Part shown: piece after piece, positions 52,640-63,079 of the stretch
Layout of the letters: every line of letters begins with the position of its first letter
How positions within the stretch are numbered: the stretch's first letter is position 1
Source of the DNA: Hippopus hippopus
Taxonomy: Eukaryota > Mollusca > Bivalvia > Cardiida > Cardiidae
Assembly (NCBI GenBank): GCA_946811185.2
Contig: OX328104.1
Coordinates: forward strand, 47,104,505-47,168,504
Direction: 5' to 3'
Length of the DNA: 64,000 nt
Made by a program: the position numbers and the translations under genes
The notes under the pieces: model-generated
The model's input: only the letters and a program-made list of their open reading frames with translations
Told to the model about the DNA's origin: nothing
Database searches by the model: none

Positions 52640-53565
52640 CTTTTATTAGATTGGCTGATTTTTAGAGAAAACCTTGAGTTATTGTCGTAGCACTGCCTTT
52701 CTTCTGCGTCTACTTTGTCGTCTGTGTTGTAATGCAAAAACTTCGAACTTTATGCTATCCAGTTATTACTGAAGATATTTTTCAAACTTGGACAAGTTGT
52801 AATTTGATCAAAAGGGAAACCAAAGAAACATGGGCAGATAACCATCAGAGTATTTTTGTCCTAGTTATGCCCCCTTTTTTACTTAGAATTTTCAAAAACT
52901 GACATTTTCTTGTATCTGATATTACTGAATATATTTACTTCAAACTCAAACAAGTTGTTAACTCTCAAAAGGTGAACCCATAAAACAAAGGCAGATAACC
53001 ATCAAATTGTTTTTGACACAGTTATGCCCCCATTTTCAACTTAAAATTTTCAAAATTTTTGACTTTTTTTACAATTCTGTTATCATTGGAGATATTTGCT
53101 TCAACTCAGACTCATCACAAATAGCTAAAACAGATTAGATGACATCATAAATATCTGGTTTTCATAACAGTATGCTGAGTTTCTGATAATTGGCAGATAA
53201 CCATCAAAGTATTTTTGACATAGTTATGCCCCATGTTTACTTAGAATTTTCAAAAATTTTCATGTTTTATTATATCTGTGATATTGATGAAGATATTTAC
53301 TTCAAACTTGGACAACCTGTTAACTATCATAACGTGAACCCATACAATAAGGGCAGATAAACATCAAATTATTATTGACACAGTTATTCCCCCTTTTTCA
53401 CCCAAGAATTTTGAAAACTTTGACATTTCGTACATTTCTGTTTTTATTGAAGATATCTACTTCAAATTTGGAAACATCACAAATAACTAAAACAGGTTAG
53501 ATGACATCACAAGTATCTGCTTTTCATAAAAGTATGCAGAGTTCCCGATAATGTACAACTACAAT
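52640..53565 (+). mobile_element. G Helentron-like element with about four internal units
   Basis: Starts GATTGGCTGATTTTTAGAG, AGTTATTGTCGTAGCAC, then units containing GATATTTACTTCAAACTTGG, GAACCCATACAA, GCAGATAACCATCAAA and CAGTTATGCCCC at about 150-240-base spacing. The usual 3' end is not found. Confidence 0.78.
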
Positions 53566-54759
53566 TAAGTGATTTGGATTTAAAAAAAAATACACCTTTT
53601 AATGATACATCCTCAAAGCCAGAGACAAAAAAATGCTGTAAAAATATAGTAGACTGTAGAATTGTTCACAATTTAGTCAGTTGTGTACATATAGATAAAG
53701 AATATTGTATATTGTGTAAGGGATAATTATACAGATATCAGAAATCTTCGATTTAAAACTAGAAATGTCACAACAGTGATTTTTTTGATGGCCCAAATAA
53801 AACAAGACAAATTTATGATGCATAGCATCATAGAAGCCACAATCTTTTGGTGAACAATTTCAGAAATATTGATGCTCTTGAGATTTTTTGCGCGCCCCCC
53901 CCCACCTCCCACGGAACATCATGACAAATGGTACTAAAATGCAAGAAAAGAAAACAGAATATAATCGATCTATTCTGATTCAAAAAAAAAAAGGCAGAAG
54001 TTTAGAGAGGAACATTAAATAATCTTGTATCATTATTATTATTATTATTATAAAGTGATAGTGTTTAAGTGAAAAAATCATGTCAAAGCATCAGAATTTT
54101 TAAATTTCTACTTGAGATTTGAAAATGGAGAAATTGCGCATTCAAGTACAGCATTAATGATTTTAAAAAGCAAACTTCTTTAGGGGCATCAAAGGCGATA
54201 CTAAGAAATTATATAAGTTAGTAATTATTCAAAGTGATATTAAGATCATTATTCACATACAGCTGTACATGAATTTTCAATTCTTATCAGTGATTTTTTC
54301 TTTCTGTTTTATTTTTAAAAAAAAAGAAATAGAAAAAATATTCAACAACTTTCTTCTAAATCATGATCTTCCTGCTTGTCAAAAAGTATCTTAGCCTGCT
54401 CGTAACACAGTGAATCATTACATTTCTACTCTAGAATCAGAGACTTTTGCATGGCATCTCCATAATTCTTCTGATCGTAGCCTTCACAGTTGGCACAAAC
54501 CACTTTTCTAATATTGCTGAAATGGCAGCCACAAAAAATCATTTTTTAAGTCTTTAAGGATCTGGATCTATTCAGCCACAACGTAATAACTTTTACTATA
54601 CATATTTCGTTTAATAAACAGTAGTTTGTACCATTTTCAACTTAGGCCTTGTACAAACCTATAAAACTTCTAGTGTAAATTTCAAGAGCCATTCTAAACC
54701 TTTGACCAGCAGTGACGTGAAAATTTGTATATGCGCAGCAATAGGTTTGGTAATAACTT
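53566..54759. other. AT-rich sequence, nothing recognised
   Basis: An (ATT)7-like run near 54037-54053, a C9 tract near 53894 and A-tracts are present; no gene, RNA or repeat family is identifiable. Confidence 0.5.
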
Positions 54760-55090
54760 TAACCCTTCGACTACACAATGAAATTAATATACTGAATAAG
54801 GAAAGAGAAACAAGATTTTTTTTATGTTTACGATATCTCATAAGATATTGAAAAATCTTGTACAGGCTATGTGCTGTCTGATCTCGATCTATTTCTGTCA
54901 TTTTCGAGCAGCTTCAACCCTTAGAGCACTAGGCACCACCATGGTATTTTTTGTACACAATGTACATCATGATTCATACATTTATCACGGGTTTTGTAGA
55001 TCAGGACCATACTGTATAGAACGTACAGTCTGATCATAACAGCTTCGACAAGCAATACATTAAATGCTAAATTTTACAGGGCTCATAAGG
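54760..55090. repeat. Two decayed PalB/PalC-like copies
   Basis: TTTAACCCTTCGACTACAC with CTGTCTGATCTCGATC, then CAACCCTTAGAGCACTAGG with CATACTGTATAGAACGTACAG and CAGTCTGATCATAAC. Confidence 0.65.
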
Positions 55091-56273
55091 TAGATCTTCC
55101 ATGTAACAAAAATTCATTTAACTAGAGTGTCAACGAAGGGAAGAAAAAGGTTATCTTTCACAAGTATTCTATAAATAGCTGACGTAGACTGCTCTATGTT
55201 GAACTAGTAACTGTGTAGGGAGGTAACCAGTCTATACCTTGATCAAAGGTTAATCGCCCCATTATCTTTACAGATTTAGATTGGACAAAAACCTTTTACA
55301 TGAAACTGCTTCTGATTATCATATTCTAAGATGTTCTCTATCTCATAATTATCATTATTTTGTTTTGTAAAAAGGTAGACAAATGCGAAAACCGTTGAGA
55401 GGTGGAAAGTCCTGTGATAAACGGAAAGCATAACAACTTAATTTGGGAACAATTAGAAGGAATCCTGTAAGTTGAAAAACTTCAGGGGACTAGCCAATTA
55501 AAGGGAGTTTATTTTCCTATATTTTTTATTGTTATTTTGGAAATGAACTTATATTGCAAGAAAACCAGACTTGATTTTCATGTAGGCCTGTTTGAATATT
55601 TAAGAAAGAGTCATGTGGAGTAATTCTGCAACACTAACACAATATTATTAGAAATTTTACAAAAATAATAACCAATTAAATAATTACTGATCATCTACAT
55701 GGTAAATAGTTTAGGTACATTCCTTCTGTAAGCCGCTTTCGAGCGGCTTCCAATGAAATGTTAGTAGTCTGATAAAGATGAAATGAGTTAGAGACTGACT
55801 GAAAACATGTATAGATGTATCTTTAAATGGAAGAAGTCTTGTTACGCTTTATGCCAGCAGAGAAAAATTACACTTTGTAGTATTAGTGTTTTTTTTTTTC
55901 CTTAAGAAATTTTATTTAAGCAAAACATTAAAGCAGGTCCTTAGAAACTCCTCTATTTTTAGAGGAAAGGCTCATATTTTATCTGTATTTTTCAATCAAA
56001 ACTTGGTTGACAGACTGTAGGCAGCAGTGAAGATTGCAATTTCTACAGGGAATTTTCTTTTCTTTTCAAGATTCTTCTCTTACAAAACATAATTTTCAGT
56101 GCAGATGAAAGTCAGACAACACTCCATATATCATTATCATCATGTTTTCTGCCAAATTAGTCTAAAATTTTTCCATCAGACTTTTTTTTTTGATGTCAGC
56201 TAACGTTTTTATGGGCTTTTATCAACATTCATATAGATAGTTTAATTACAAGTCTTGAGGAATAATAAGGTAA
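55091..56273. other. No recognised feature
   Basis: AT-rich; one small hairpin AGCCGCTTTCGAGCGGCTT near 55732. No gene seen. Confidence 0.5.
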
Positions 56274-56490
56274 TTAACCCTATACCATATAGTTCCAAGT
56301 TTTAATGACCCATAAAGAAAAGGACTTTTGAAAACAATGTGGGATAAGGAGAAAATGCTGGTAACCAGCATTTTCTCCTTTTCCAACAATGTTTTCTACC
56401 ATTTCATAAGTTGTTCAACAATTAATTGGTCGTCTGCAAATGCTTTCAATTTGGGCCTGTCTAAAATTTTGTAGTTTGGTAAAGAGTTAA
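56274..56490 (-). mobile_element. PalA MITE, full length
   Basis: TTAACCCTATACCATATAG to GTTTGGTAAAGAGTTAA. Confidence 0.94.
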
Positions 56491-56526
56491 TGGATGGTCA
56501 AGAACAGCATTGATATAGCCCTTCAT

Positions 56527-56722
56527 GACTCAACCGTTTGCCAGAAAATCCCAGTGTTTTACAACTCTGAGGAAGAGGGCTTCTCAAAAATACTTTAGAA
56601 AAAAAGAGAAAATGCAGGTACTGTAATCAGAGTTTTCTCCGATTACCATCCAGGCAGGGTTAGTTGGAAATGCTTGAAATATAGACAGGTGTAAAAAATT
56701 TTCATCTGGTAAAGAAATAACA
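56527..56722 (-). mobile_element. PalA MITE, degenerate
   Basis: ACTCAACCGTTTGCCAGAAAATCC, GAGGAAGAGGGC, GAGAAAATGCAGG, ATCTGGTAAAGAAATAA. Confidence 0.75.
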
Positions 56723-56792
56723 GGTAAAGTGACAGTGAAATGCAATGGAAAATTTGAGCCAGCAAATAAGATGCAGATGCTGCGAAACATGG

Positions 56793-57034
56793 CTAGTTTT
56801 GTTAGCTGTTTTTTGAGAAAACGGCATGGTATTGTCATAGAGTCTTGTCGTCTGTGTCTGCATCATCGTGCAAAAAAATTGATGTAATATCTTTGTCATT
56901 ATTTAAGATGTTTTTCTCAATTTCAAACCTGTTAACTTTCGAAAGGGAAACCCATACAACAAGGGCAGGTAACCATCAAAGTATTTTTTACATAGATATG
57001 ACCCTTGTTTGATTGGCACCCACATGTGGTGCTG
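56793..57034 (+). mobile_element. G Helentron-like element, short
   Basis: TTTTGTTAGCTGTTTTTTGAG, CATAGAGTCTTGTCGTC, GGGAAACCCATACAAC, AGGTAACCATCAAAG, GGCACCCACATGTGGTGC. Confidence 0.8.
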
Positions 57035-57262
57035 TTGTTAGATTTTGAATAGGTATATTCAGATTCTGATGATGATCAGACTGGAAGTTCAGAAGTATCT
57101 GATCTCAATCACAAATGCAGGTAAATACAAATGTAGTTGTAGTGAACAACATTACTAAAGGCTAAACACAAATCTTTAAATGTCAGGGTTCAAAAGTAAA
57201 TCAATTTTTAGGACTGACAGTCCTGAAAAGCAGATTTTTGCTGATAGATAAATGACAAAGGA

Positions 57263-57487
57263 TTAACTCTTTACTAAACAACAAAACATTTGACTAGTCC
57301 AAATCCAAATCAATTGTTGAAGACAGTGAGATATGGCTCAAATGGTAAAAATTGTCTTTGAAAGGATAGAAACATTTGGGGAAAAGGAGAAAATGCTGTT
57401 TTCCAGCATTTTTAGTTTGCCCAAAATGTTCTCACGAGCATCCTTCCTCAAGGTCGTTCAAACTGAGGATGTGTTGTAAACAATTAA
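57263..57487 (+). mobile_element. PalA MITE, full length
   Basis: TTAACTCTTTACTAAACAAC to ATGTGTTGTAAACAATTAA; hairpin tip GCTGTTTTCCAGC. Confidence 0.9.
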
Positions 57488-57734
57488 GCAATATATGGAG
57501 GAATGAACAGTAATTCTCATTTTGAAAGTAAGATGCATAGAGCAGATGAGTATCCAAAGTCTTTGATTCCAGTTAAAACAAGGATTTGGAAAATACATTT
57601 CCCAAGAAAGATAAAATTCTAGAAATTTGGATTATGGCTTATTGCACTTTGAACTAGTTTAGGGTAAAAGAAAGAAGAACTTGTAAATATTTCATGTATT
57701 CATATATGATACAACCCAACTTGGAACATAGATG

Positions 57735-57803
57735 AAATTTATCATGGGTAATAGACATGCATGTACAGTGACTTTCTTACATATAGCAATACCTGTGAAT
57801 TAA
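57735..57803 (+). repeat. Short repeat ending in TTAA, copy 1
   Basis: TATCATGGGTAATAGACATG, GTACAGTGACTTTCTTACATA, TAGCAATACCTGTGAATTAA. Related copies at 58868-58925 and 59250-59279. Confidence 0.75.
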
Positions 57804-58153
57804 AGATACCCATTTACTCATTTTAGCCGAATGTAGAAATGTGTTTAAATCAATGAATTAGAAATATCTATAGCCCCAAAGAATGAAAAGAAGTTTCAGA
57901 TTTGTTATTTGAAATGAATCTTGGTCGGGAGAAAATTACGTCGGGTCAAAATTGTAAACAATGGGGGTGGGTGTATCACTAGAGTCATTTACATATCCCT
58001 GATGCAAAAATAGAAAGCTAGACTACATGTTGTTTCAACACGGGAAATAGCGCACTCGTCTATTTGTAGGATTATGTCTTTTCCCCTTCTTTCAGCAATC
58101 CAAAAACGCTTAATATTATCGTGCACATATGAAATTTACATTTCTACTGTCTT

Positions 58154-58383
58154 TTAACCCTTTACCAAATGACAAAATTTTACACTTGTTGAAATTGAAA
58201 GCATCTGCAGATGACCAAATAACTTTGACGCAAAAATTGAAATTTGTTTTGGGAAGGGAAGAAAACATTGTGGGAAAAGGAGAAAATGCTGGTTACCAGC
58301 ATTTTCTTCTTTTCCCACAATGTTTTCAAAGGGCATTTTTCTTGGGGGTCGTTAAAAATCGGGATTGTGTGGTAAAGGGTTAA
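58154..58383 (+). mobile_element. PalA MITE, nested, full length
   Basis: TTAACCCTTTACCAAATGAC to GTGTGGTAAAGGGTTAA; only one stem mismatch noticed (TTCTTCTTTTCCC). Confidence 0.96.
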
Positions 58384-58418
58384 ATCATTCCACTGTTCTC
58401 TAGATATAAAAAATAAAA

Positions 58419-58602
58419 TTCTGACATCCTTGAGTAAATTGCTGTTGGGTTCTTGTGACATAGATTGTTGTGACAGTAGACCTGTGTAGTGTATCTCTGC
58501 TCCACTTTCTTTCTGACATCCTTGAGTAAATTGCTGTTGGGTTCTTGTGACATAGATTGTTGTGACAGTAGACCTGTGTAGTGTATCTCTGCTCCACTTT
58601 CT
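58419..58602. repeat. Perfect 92-bp tandem duplication
   Basis: TTCTGACATCCTTGAGTAAA...CTCTGCTCCACTTTCT at 58419-58510 and 58511-58602; I see no differences. Confidence 0.95.
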
Positions 58603-58851
58603 TGCCGGCTACATGAATATGCAAGGTGAAGGTCATACACAGTCACGTGAGAAGCATCTTACGGTATCCTCAACTGAATGAGTGGATAGGAGCCAAGTCC
58701 AAAATTACATTTTCAATCCGTTGTAATCTATTCAATCTCGCAACCGCCAGGTGTAATATTTGTCATGAAGCCACAAGAATGATTGTAGTTTGATGAAATA
58801 TCGACGAAATTGGTTATATTTGGCTTATAATCAGTAAATGGGTATCTTTAA

Positions 58852-59275
58852 CTCTTTAGCATGAAATGTGTCATGGGTAACTGAGACATACATGTACAGT
58901 GACTTTCTTACATATAGCCATTGTCTGCGCATGTCATATTCTTCGAAGATTCGGCCTGTCTGCTATGACGCATCACCCATCCCCGTATACCTGGGAAAAG
59001 TAGGGCTTATATCGAAGCTATTAGCCTATTACCCAAGCATGTAGGGGCTGTTTTAATAAATGGCCGATGCATAGGTTACATGCTAGCCGATCATAGCTGA
59101 ATGAATCGCACCACGTAGCGTTTTATTGAGTAAACGTTTATTTCATTTTGAAATTCAAAGTAACGGTTGTTGTTTTGAAAAGTAGCCCGGTTCTGTACCC
59201 AGAATGCCCAAATTAGATATGTATTTGTAGAATGCCATCTAGCGGGAGATAATGACATATAGCAATAGCTGTGAA
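58852..59275. other. Short repeat copies plus unassigned sequence
   Basis: 58868-58925 repeats GTCATGGGTAACTGAGACATA and GTACAGTGACTTTCTTACATA; the middle is unique and CG-richer; 59250-59279 repeats CATATAGCAATAGCTGTGAATTAA. Confidence 0.6.
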
Positions 59276-59506
59276 TTAACTCTTTACCACACGACAAATA
59301 TGTTGACTTGTCCAAATTCAAAGCATTTGCAGACGACAATTTAGATGTGGCTCAAATGATGGAACTTGTCTCTAATAGGCTAGAAAACATTGTGGAAAAA
59401 AGGAGAAAATGCTGGTTACCAGCATTTTCTCCGTTACCCAAAATGTTTTTTAAAAGGCTTTTTCCTCAGAGTCGTTAAAACTCGGGATTGTGTGGTAAAA
59501 AGTTAG
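59276..59506 (+). mobile_element. PalA MITE, first of a chain
   Basis: TTAACTCTTTACCACACGAC to GTGTGGTAAAAAGTTAG. Confidence 0.94.
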
Positions 59507-59592
59507 GTCTTCACCAAAACACAGAATACTAGATTTGTCCTGAATGAAAACATTTGCAGACCATAGATGTTGCTCAAATTATTGAACTGTCT
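59503..59592 (+). mobile_element. PalA left third, second of chain
   Basis: GGTCTTCACCAAAACACAG, CTAGATTTGTCCTGAATG, GATGTTGCTCAAATTATTG, then it stops. Confidence 0.75.
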
Positions 59593-59593
59593 T

Positions 59594-59819
59594 TAGCTCT
59601 GTACTAAATAGCTAAATTATAGGCTTGTCCAAATTAAAAGCTATTGCAGACCACAAATTAAATGTGACTAAAATGATAGGATTTGTATCAGAAAGAGCAG
59701 AAAACATTGTGGGAAAAGGTGAAAATGGTGGTAACCAGCATTTTCTACTTTTCCCACAATGCTTTGAAAAGCCTTCCTTGTCGAGATCATTGAAACCCAG
59801 GGTATTGTTATAAAGGGTT
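59594..59819 (+). mobile_element. PalA MITE, third of chain
   Basis: AGCTCTGTACTAAATAGC to TATTGTTATAAAGGGTTAG. Confidence 0.9.
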
Positions 59820-59912
59820 AGAAGGGTAGAAAACTTTTTTGGACAGAAGAAAATGCATTTAATGCTTTTGCTACAATGTTTTCAAAAGCCTTTTCCCTCA
59901 GGGTTGTTTCAA
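59816..59912 (+). mobile_element. PalA right half, fourth of chain
   Basis: AAGGGTAGAAAACTTTTTTGG, CTACAATGTTTTCAAAAGCC, CCCTCAGGGTTGTTTCAAG. Confidence 0.75.
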
Positions 59913-59915
59913 GTA

Positions 59916-60268
59916 ACAATAGCTGCCAAAAATAAACAAAGCGGCTGTTAAAATGCACTTAATTTTGACTCGTACCATATAAAAGCATGGAAATTACAGT
60001 GAAGATGACAATCTGTTATTGTGTGGTCGGTCCAAGTGTTAGTCGCTCACAGTGAAATTAATTTCAAAGCTAGTTTATAAGTTGCCGGGTCAAGCTGTCT
60101 TTTGTTTACTTTTTGCCTGGTTTTGAAATTCATTTTTTCTGCCAGCAACTAACACTAGGACTGACCACACAATAACAAATTGTCATCTTCACAATATTTT
60201 TCTTACTTCTACATGGTATAAATTTAAATGCATTTTAACACCTGCATTGTGTTTTTGGCCACTATTTG
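59916..60268. mobile_element. Foldback MITE upstream of FOCAD exon C
   Basis: Arms of about 140 bases: AATAGCTGCCAAAAATAAAC...GTGTTAGTCGCTC and its complement ending GTGTTTTTGGCCACTATT. Arms differ at perhaps one base in seven. Confidence 0.85.
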
Positions 60269-60330
60269 GCCTTTGAACTTTGGATTGCATGATTAAGAAT
60301 TAAATGGTTACAATGTCATTCTGTTTTCAG

Positions 60331-60432
60331 GAACTTGCAGGGACTAGTGGAGGGTATATCAGAACTGCTTGAGCTTCAGATTGTTTTGAAGACAGTAAGA
60401 GGTGAACAATATGTCTGTCCATACAGTATCAG
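60331..60432 (+). CDS. FOCAD: FOCAD (focadhesin) internal exon C
   Basis: A 102-base exon between CTGTTTTCAG and GTACAT. Its first base completes the Lys codon split from exon B; 33 codons follow and it ends with AG of an Arg or Ser codon. The product NLQGLVEGISELLELQ...YVCPYSIR continues the focadhesin alignment (vertebrates have a similar GLIKAIMHLLQMQ helix and a TIR motif before a His-Pro-His-Pro segment). No downstream exon with that next segment was seen before 64000. It is flanked closely by mobile DNA: a 350-bp foldback element ends about 60 bases upstream and a G-type element begins about 15 bases downstream. Confidence 0.87.
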
Positions 60433-60445
60433 GTACATAACTTTT

Positions 60446-60738
60446 TATTAGCTTGGCTGTTTTTGAAGAAAGCATCATGGTATTGTTGTAGGTGTCGTTG
60501 TCTGTGTCATTGTGCGAAAACTTAGACATTTTCAAAAACTTTGTCATTTCGTAACATCTCTGTTATTACTGGAGATGTTTTCATCAAACTTGAATAAGTT
60601 GTTCACTATCAAAAGGAGAACCCATATAACAAGGGCAGATAACCATCAAAATATTTTTGAAACAGTTATGGCTAATTTTCAACAGAAAATTAAACAACTA
60701 CAGCTGAGCATTGGCACCCACATGTAGTGTCCTTGTTT
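60446..60738 (+). mobile_element. G Helentron-like element, complete
   Basis: TTAGCTTGGCTGTTTTTGAAG, TTGTTGTAGGTGTCG, AACTTGAATAAGTTG, TATCAAAAGGAGAACCC, GCATTGGCACCCACATG, GTGTCCTTGTTTT. Confidence 0.85.
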
Positions 60739-60743
60739 TATTT

Positions 60744-60944
60744 AGCACTTAAAGTGCCTTTCACCAGTATAGTTGCTAGTATAGATTAAGATCAGACTGC
60801 ACAAAAATTGCAGTCTGATCTTTGATCTATACTGTCTGCTTTGTTAAAACACTACCGACAAAAGGAGGCCATGAAGTTGCATTTATTTTTGTCTCAAAGA
60901 ATAAAAATGTCAACTGGGTTTATTTGGTGCTTTAAGGGCCAAAC
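60744..60944 (+). mobile_element. PalB MITE
   Basis: GCACTTAAAGTGCCTTTCACC to TTTGGTGCTTTAAGGGCC; palindrome CAGACTGCAC...TTGCAGTCTGATC. Confidence 0.9.
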
Positions 60945-60977
60945 TAATGTGGTTACCTTGTCTTGCAGCGGGCCAGT

Positions 60978-61260
60978 TTTTAGCTCCACTGGTTGAAGCC
61001 CAGTCAGGTCATGTCATGTCCCTGTGTCTATTGTGCATAATTAGGTGCATGAGTAAACCAGTGCATGTGCTAACCTTTGATTTAAAATGTTTGCTTTGCA
61101 GAAAGTATTGGTGGAATTTTCATCAAACTTCACAGACATGATTTTTCTATGGGCCTCTTTAGAGTTTCTTTGAAAAACTTGATTCCATTGAAAAATTTCT
61201 GGTTGCCTTTTCAACATGGCCGAAATAATTTGTAAGGAATATCAAATGTATTGTGTGGCA
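60978..61260 (+). mobile_element. F1 5' part
   Basis: TTTTAGCTCCACTGGTTGAAGC, TTTTCATCAAACTTCACAGAC, TTGATTCCATTGAAAAATTTC, then decay. Confidence 0.65.
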
Positions 61261-61724
61261 AGACTGATCTGACACAAATAATTTTCCATAAATCATCTTT
61301 GTAAGATACTTTGCCATGTATATGTACGTGGATGTAATCGATGGGCCGAGGTTAGGTCATTCAGTATGCAAATTTCTGAGTTGAATTCTGTCAAACAATA
61401 TGCAAAAGCATTATTTTGTATACTGCAAAACAAGCTGCAATCATATACTATGTTATCAACAGTGTTACTTGGCATATAACTTACAGTGAACATTGACATC
61501 AGTTTACTGAGTACTAGAAATGTAGTTCTAACAAAGGTGATGAGAAATTGTAGGTTTGTCAACATATATCCTGCTTTTAATATTGTTACTATTTTTAAGA
61601 TTATGGACAAGTAAAGGAATGAGAAAAGCGAACAGAAAGATGGAACTGAATTGTTGATAGAGCATAAGGGAACAGTAACACAAACAGCTAATTTGAGTGC
61701 ACTTCAAGGGCTTACTATTGCTAC
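61261..61724. other. No recognised feature
   Basis: No supported gene or repeat. Confidence 0.4.
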
Positions 61725-61935
61725 CTAACCCTTGAACGCACAATCCTGACTTATAGCAATCTTGAGAAGAAAAGTTTTTGAAACCATTGTGGGAAAAGGA
61801 AAAATTGCTGGCAACCACAATGATTTATACCCTATGAACGATAGATTTCATGTTTTTGGTAATATTTAAATTGTCATCTGCAAATGCTTTCAATTTAGAC
61901 AAGTCCTTTTTTTTTTAGTTTGATAAAAGGTTAGA
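61725..61935 (-). mobile_element. PalA MITE, right hairpin arm partly lost
   Basis: CTAACCCTTGAACGCACAATCC to AGTTTGATAAAAGGTTAG. Confidence 0.88.
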
Positions 61936-62247
61936 AAAATACTTTTATCTCCTGAAGTATAGGGGAATGTCCAGACAGAAATGAGGTTGTCAAAGAGGTC
62001 ATATAAGGTCAGTAACAATGCCAATAAAAATAATTTGTCTCAAAATGACCAATTCAGTCAATTTGAGCTACAAAGACGGTCTGCAAACATGCGAAAGTGT
62101 AAACAATTGTCACCACAAGTAGCCTTCCTCTTTCAGAAGTGACATTGCTGGTTTTCTTCAGACAGCAATTATAACCTAACCTAGGAGACCATTTTAGCCA
62201 ATTTGCTGGGTGTTTCTTGCATACAAATTGCTATTACACTAATCATC
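61936..62247. other. No recognised feature
   Basis: No supported content. Confidence 0.4.
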
Positions 62248-62474
62248 TTAACCCTTTACCAAACGACAAAATTTTCGACTTGTCCAAATTGAAAGCATTT
62301 GCAGGTGAGAAATTAAATGTAATTCAAAAAAGAAAAGTTGCTTAAGAAAGGGTAGAAAACATTGTGGGAAATGGAGAAAATGCTGGTAATCAGCACTTCT
62401 CCTTTTCCCACAATGTTTTCAGATGCCTTCTTCCCCAGGGTCGTTAAAATTGGGAGTTTGTGGTAAAGGGTTAA
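62248..62474 (+). mobile_element. PalA MITE, full length
   Basis: TTAACCCTTTACCAAACGAC to TTTGTGGTAAAGGGTTAA; shares the right TTAA with the next copy. Confidence 0.95.
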
Positions 62475-62692
62475 TCCTTTACCAAATGGCACCGTTTTTT
62501 GATGTCCCTGAAGAAGAAGGGTTTTGAGATCGGTGTGGGAAAATGAGAAAATGCTAGTGAACAGCATTTTTTCCTTTTTCCAAGAATTTTTTCTCCCTTT
62601 TAAAGACAAATTCCATCATTTGTGACACATTTTATTTGTCAGTCTGCAATTTCTTTTCAATGGGACAAGTCTTCATTGTCAGTCAACGTTTC
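62471..62692 (-). mobile_element. PalA MITE, right end lost
   Basis: TTAATCCTTTACCAAATGGC, GATGTCCCTGAAGAAGAAGG, hairpin GAGAAAATGCTAGTGAACAGC. Confidence 0.88.
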
Positions 62693-62954
62693 CGTCGAAC
62701 TTCTCTTGATAAATTGAATTGACATTTCCAAGCAGGAAGAGCAATCCAAGCATTGCTTTTTTCTAGGGTTGGGAACGAGCACCAAAGTAATCGAGTGCTT
62801 GATCGAACATCTCATTATTGATTACCAGTATCGGTATTCCAGTATTCAGGTTGAAAAAACAAAATCAGGCTTTTCTGTTTTTTTATGATAATTCTGATTT
62901 CCTGATTTAAAAATGATTTACGTTTAAATTTTAGAGATCAATTAAGAGGGTGAA

Positions 62955-63030
62955 AACAGGTACTATTGCAGACGGTTTGGGACCAAGATAGGGCTGCTCA
63001 CAAGCTGCAGTCTGATCTTGGACCTATAAT
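62955..63030. repeat. PalC-like fragment
   Basis: TTGCAGACGGTTTGGGACC, ACAAGCTGCAGTCTGATC. Confidence 0.45.
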
Positions 63031-63079
63031 TATGGAATAATTCATTTCAAATATGTTGCGTTTCTTTTTTGTTTTTTTT

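Larger units (their letters stand above)
57804..58847. mobile_element. 1.04 kb TTAA-flanked element
   Basis: Ends AGATACCCATTTACTCATTT and, complemented, AGATACCCATTTACTGATTA, directly inside TTAA at 57800-57803 and 58848-58851. It contains a PalA copy and a 92-bp tandem duplication and no transposase. Confidence 0.85.
46564..60330 (+). other. FOCAD intron between exons B and C (13.8 kb)
   Basis: GTAAGT...TTTTCAG intron splitting a Lys codon after its second base. Contents are SINEs, a segmental duplication, PalA chains, G elements and a 1.04 kb TTAA-flanked element. Confidence 0.8.
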
